NCBI RefSeq assembly: GCF_900115145.1
Contig: NZ_FOVL01000011.1
Location: 1 to 64,000 of the forward strand
Source: Salegentibacter flavus
GTDB taxonomy: Bacteria; Bacteroidota; Bacteroidia; Flavobacteriales; Flavobacteriaceae
Direction of reading: 5' to 3'
Length of the DNA stretch: 64,000 nucleotides
This document shows, piece after piece, positions 62,486 through 64,000 of this stretch. A program made the position numbers and the translations under genes. Within the stretch, counting starts at the first letter, position 1, and every line of letters begins with the position of its first letter. The notes beneath the pieces were generated by a model that saw nothing but the letters and a program-made list of their open reading frames with translations, searched no databases and was not told the DNA's origin.

Positions 62486-64000
62486 ATGATCACTAATACC
62501 GAGTTAGAACAAAAAGGAAATGCATTTCCTTCCAGGATAATTTCCTTCAGCAAAGATGTTGATCGGCTTGATTTTGCTACAGAAAATGATGTGGCATTGC
62601 AAATCACGATACTCAGGGATGGCTTGCTGCGTTTTAGATATTCTACTACCGGTAGGTTTGCCAATGATTTTTCATATGCGATCACTAAACACGCGAGCAT
62701 TGGTTACAACCAATTGGATATAGAAGAAAAGGAAGATTGTTACAGCATTACCACTACCAAAATTATCTGTGAAGTTTCCAAAAAGGGTTTAAAAATAAAG
62801 ATATATGATCGCGCAGACGGAACATTGATCAACGAGGATGAGCTGGGTTTCCATTGGGAAGAAAGCTACGAGTTTGGTGGTGATATCGTAAAAATGAGCA
62901 AAGTTTCGCACGATGGGGAAAGTTATTTTGGACTTGGTGATAAACCGGGGCATTTAAACCTTAAGGGGAAACGCTTTGAAAATTGGGTAACCGATTCTTA
63001 TGCCTACGGAAAAGACACCGATCCTATTTATAAAACTATTCCTTTTTATACCGGGCTTCACAATAAGAAAGCCTACGGAATTTTCTTCGACAACACCTTC
63101 AGGTCTTATTTCGATTTTGCACAGGAACGACGTTTTGTAACCAGCTTCTGGGCGCAGGGGGGCGAGATGAATTATTACTTCATCTATGGCCCTAAAATGA
63201 CCGATGTAGTGGAATACTACACCGATCTTACCGGAAAACCAGATTTACCGCCCCTTTGGGCTTTGGGCTTCCACCAATGCAAATGGAGCTATTACCCGGA
63301 AAGCAAGGTAAAAGAGGTCACTGCTAAATTCAGAGAGCTGAAAATTCCTTGCGATGCTATTTACCTGGATATTGATTATATGGAAGGTTTCAGGTGTTTT
63401 ACCTGGAACAAAGATTATTTTCCCGATCCAAAACGAATGGTTAAGGAACTTGAAGAAGATGGTTTTAAAACGGTGGCTATCATTGACCCGGGAATTAAAA
63501 TTGATAAAAATTACTGGGTTTATAAAGAAGGCCTTGAAAAAGATTATTTCTGTAAACGCGCAGATGGCCCTTATATAAAAGGAAAAGTTTGGCCCGGCGA
63601 ATGTTATTTTCCCGATTTCACAAACCCTGAAGTAAGGGAATGGTGGTCTGGATTATTCAAAGAATTAATTGAAGATATTGGGGTAAAAGGTATCTGGAAC
63701 GATATGAACGAGCCCGCGGTAATGGAGGTCCCGAATAAGACTTTTCCTCACGATGTAAGACACGATTACGACGGAAATCCCTGCAGCCACAGAAAAGCCC
63801 ACAATATTTACGGGATGCAAATGGCAAGGGCAACCTACCAGGGCGTAAAGAAATTCTCTCATCCAAAAAGGCCTTTTGTAATTACAAGAGCGGCGTATTC
63901 GGGCACTCAACGCTACACCTCAACCTGGACAGGAGATAATGTTGCAAATTGGGAACATCTTTGGATTGCCAATGTGCAGGTGCAGCGCCTGGCTATGTCG
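62486..64000 (+). CDS. GH31 alpha-glucosidase (3' end beyond window)
   Basis: An open frame of 505 codons from ATG 62486 to the window end. A beta-sandwich N-terminal domain leads into the catalytic barrel: LPPLWALGFHQCKWSYYPES (about 253-272), AIYLDIDYM (about 291-299) and GIWNDMNEPAVME (about 400-412), whose Asp in WNDMNEP is the catalytic nucleophile of GH31. RAAYSGTQRYTSTWTGDN follows. No signal peptide is apparent, so it is probably cytoplasmic and releases glucose from alpha-glucans such as glycogen or malto-oligosaccharides. It lies 149 nt after glgB in the same direction. Confidence 0.93.
   Translation, partial: MITNTELEQKGNAFPSRIISFSKDVDRLDFATENDVALQITILRDGLLRFRYSTTGRFANDFSYAITKHASIGYNQLDIEEKEDCYSITTTKIICEVSKKGLKIKIYDRADGTLINEDELGFHWEESYEFGGDIVKMSKVSHDGESYFGLGDKPGHLNLKGKRFENWVTDSYAYGKDTDPIYKTIPFYTGLHNKKAYGIFFDNTFRSYFDFAQERRFVTSFWAQGGEMNYYFIYGPKMTDVVEYYTDLTGKPDLPPLWALGFHQCKWSYYPESKVKEVTAKFRELKIPCDAIYLDIDYMEGFRCFTWNKDYFPDPKRMVKELEEDGFKTVAIIDPGIKIDKNYWVYKEGLEKDYFCKRADGPYIKGKVWPGECYFPDFTNPEVREWWSGLFKELIEDIGVKGIWNDMNEPAVMEVPNKTFPHDVRHDYDGNPCSHRKAHNIYGMQMARATYQGVKKFSHPKRPFVITRAAYSGTQRYTSTWTGDNVANWEHLWIANVQVQRLAMS

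Noticed and set aside
1-64000. Insertion sequences, transposases, prophage genes
   Set aside because: No frame in the window shows transposase, integrase or phage structural motifs that I can recognise; only small repeats and possible att remnants are present.

Overview
The window is a chromosomal segment from a member of the Bacteroidota, most likely a marine-type Flavobacteriaceae close to Gramella/Christiangramia, Salegentibacter or Zunongwangia. The evidence is the set of protein families (tandem SusC/SusD pairs, Porin_10-like porin, exonuclease-DnaE fusion, long-tailed S16, LptE-TPR-SecG order), promoters of the TAnnTTTG type, and the 11-subunit Nuo operon. The genus is an inference from remembered protein similarity; no database was searched.

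Layout. 1-1050: 5' end of a minus-strand 16S rRNA with its leader and three tandem promoters. 1052-12776: minus-strand outer-membrane uptake region with a porin and two SusC/SusD pairs, each closed by a hairpin terminator. 12918-21822: housekeeping block with rnhB, an LVIVD lipoprotein (minus), miaB, a sigma-54 activator, lptE, a TPR protein, secG, groES and groEL. 21977-26307 (minus): HEPN-like protein, pyruvate:ferredoxin oxidoreductase and a ferredoxin. 26521-40630 (plus): 2-oxoacid:ferredoxin oxidoreductase KorAB, then nuoABCDHIJKLMN without nuoEFG, then two poorly characterised genes. Together these suggest that 2-oxoacid oxidation reduces ferredoxin, which feeds complex I.

40640-44806 is the most unusual part. 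A roughly 170-nt structured sequence occurs three times in direct orientation, once immediately 3' of tRNA-Asp(GTC) and twice further away. The middle copy also carries a 24-nt piece of the tRNA-Asp 3' end, and the distal copy a decayed version of it. The intervals hold single genes (a NIPSNAP-family protein and a DUF2914 membrane protein) and no recombinase. Copies 1 and 3 differ at 10 of 170 positions. Six of these lie in hairpin loops and two form a compensated base pair, with the middle copy showing the G-U intermediate on the minus strand. I read this as a small structured RNA linked to tRNA-Asp and copied by repeated insertion or duplication at the tRNA 3' end.

44893-56806: DUF58 protein, thioredoxin, DNA polymerase III alpha, a DUF2383 protein with a truncated paralogue, rpsP-rimM, a MazF/PemK-type toxin-antitoxin pair and leuS with an extra insertion. 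57009-57539: a second toxin-antitoxin pair whose RelE/ParE-like toxin is split by a one-base frameshift. 57744-64000: glycogen operon glgA-glgC-glgB followed by a GH31 alpha-glucosidase cut by the window end. Intergenic spacers contain dispersed copies of a short palindrome (TTCCGCCTTCGCGGAA type).
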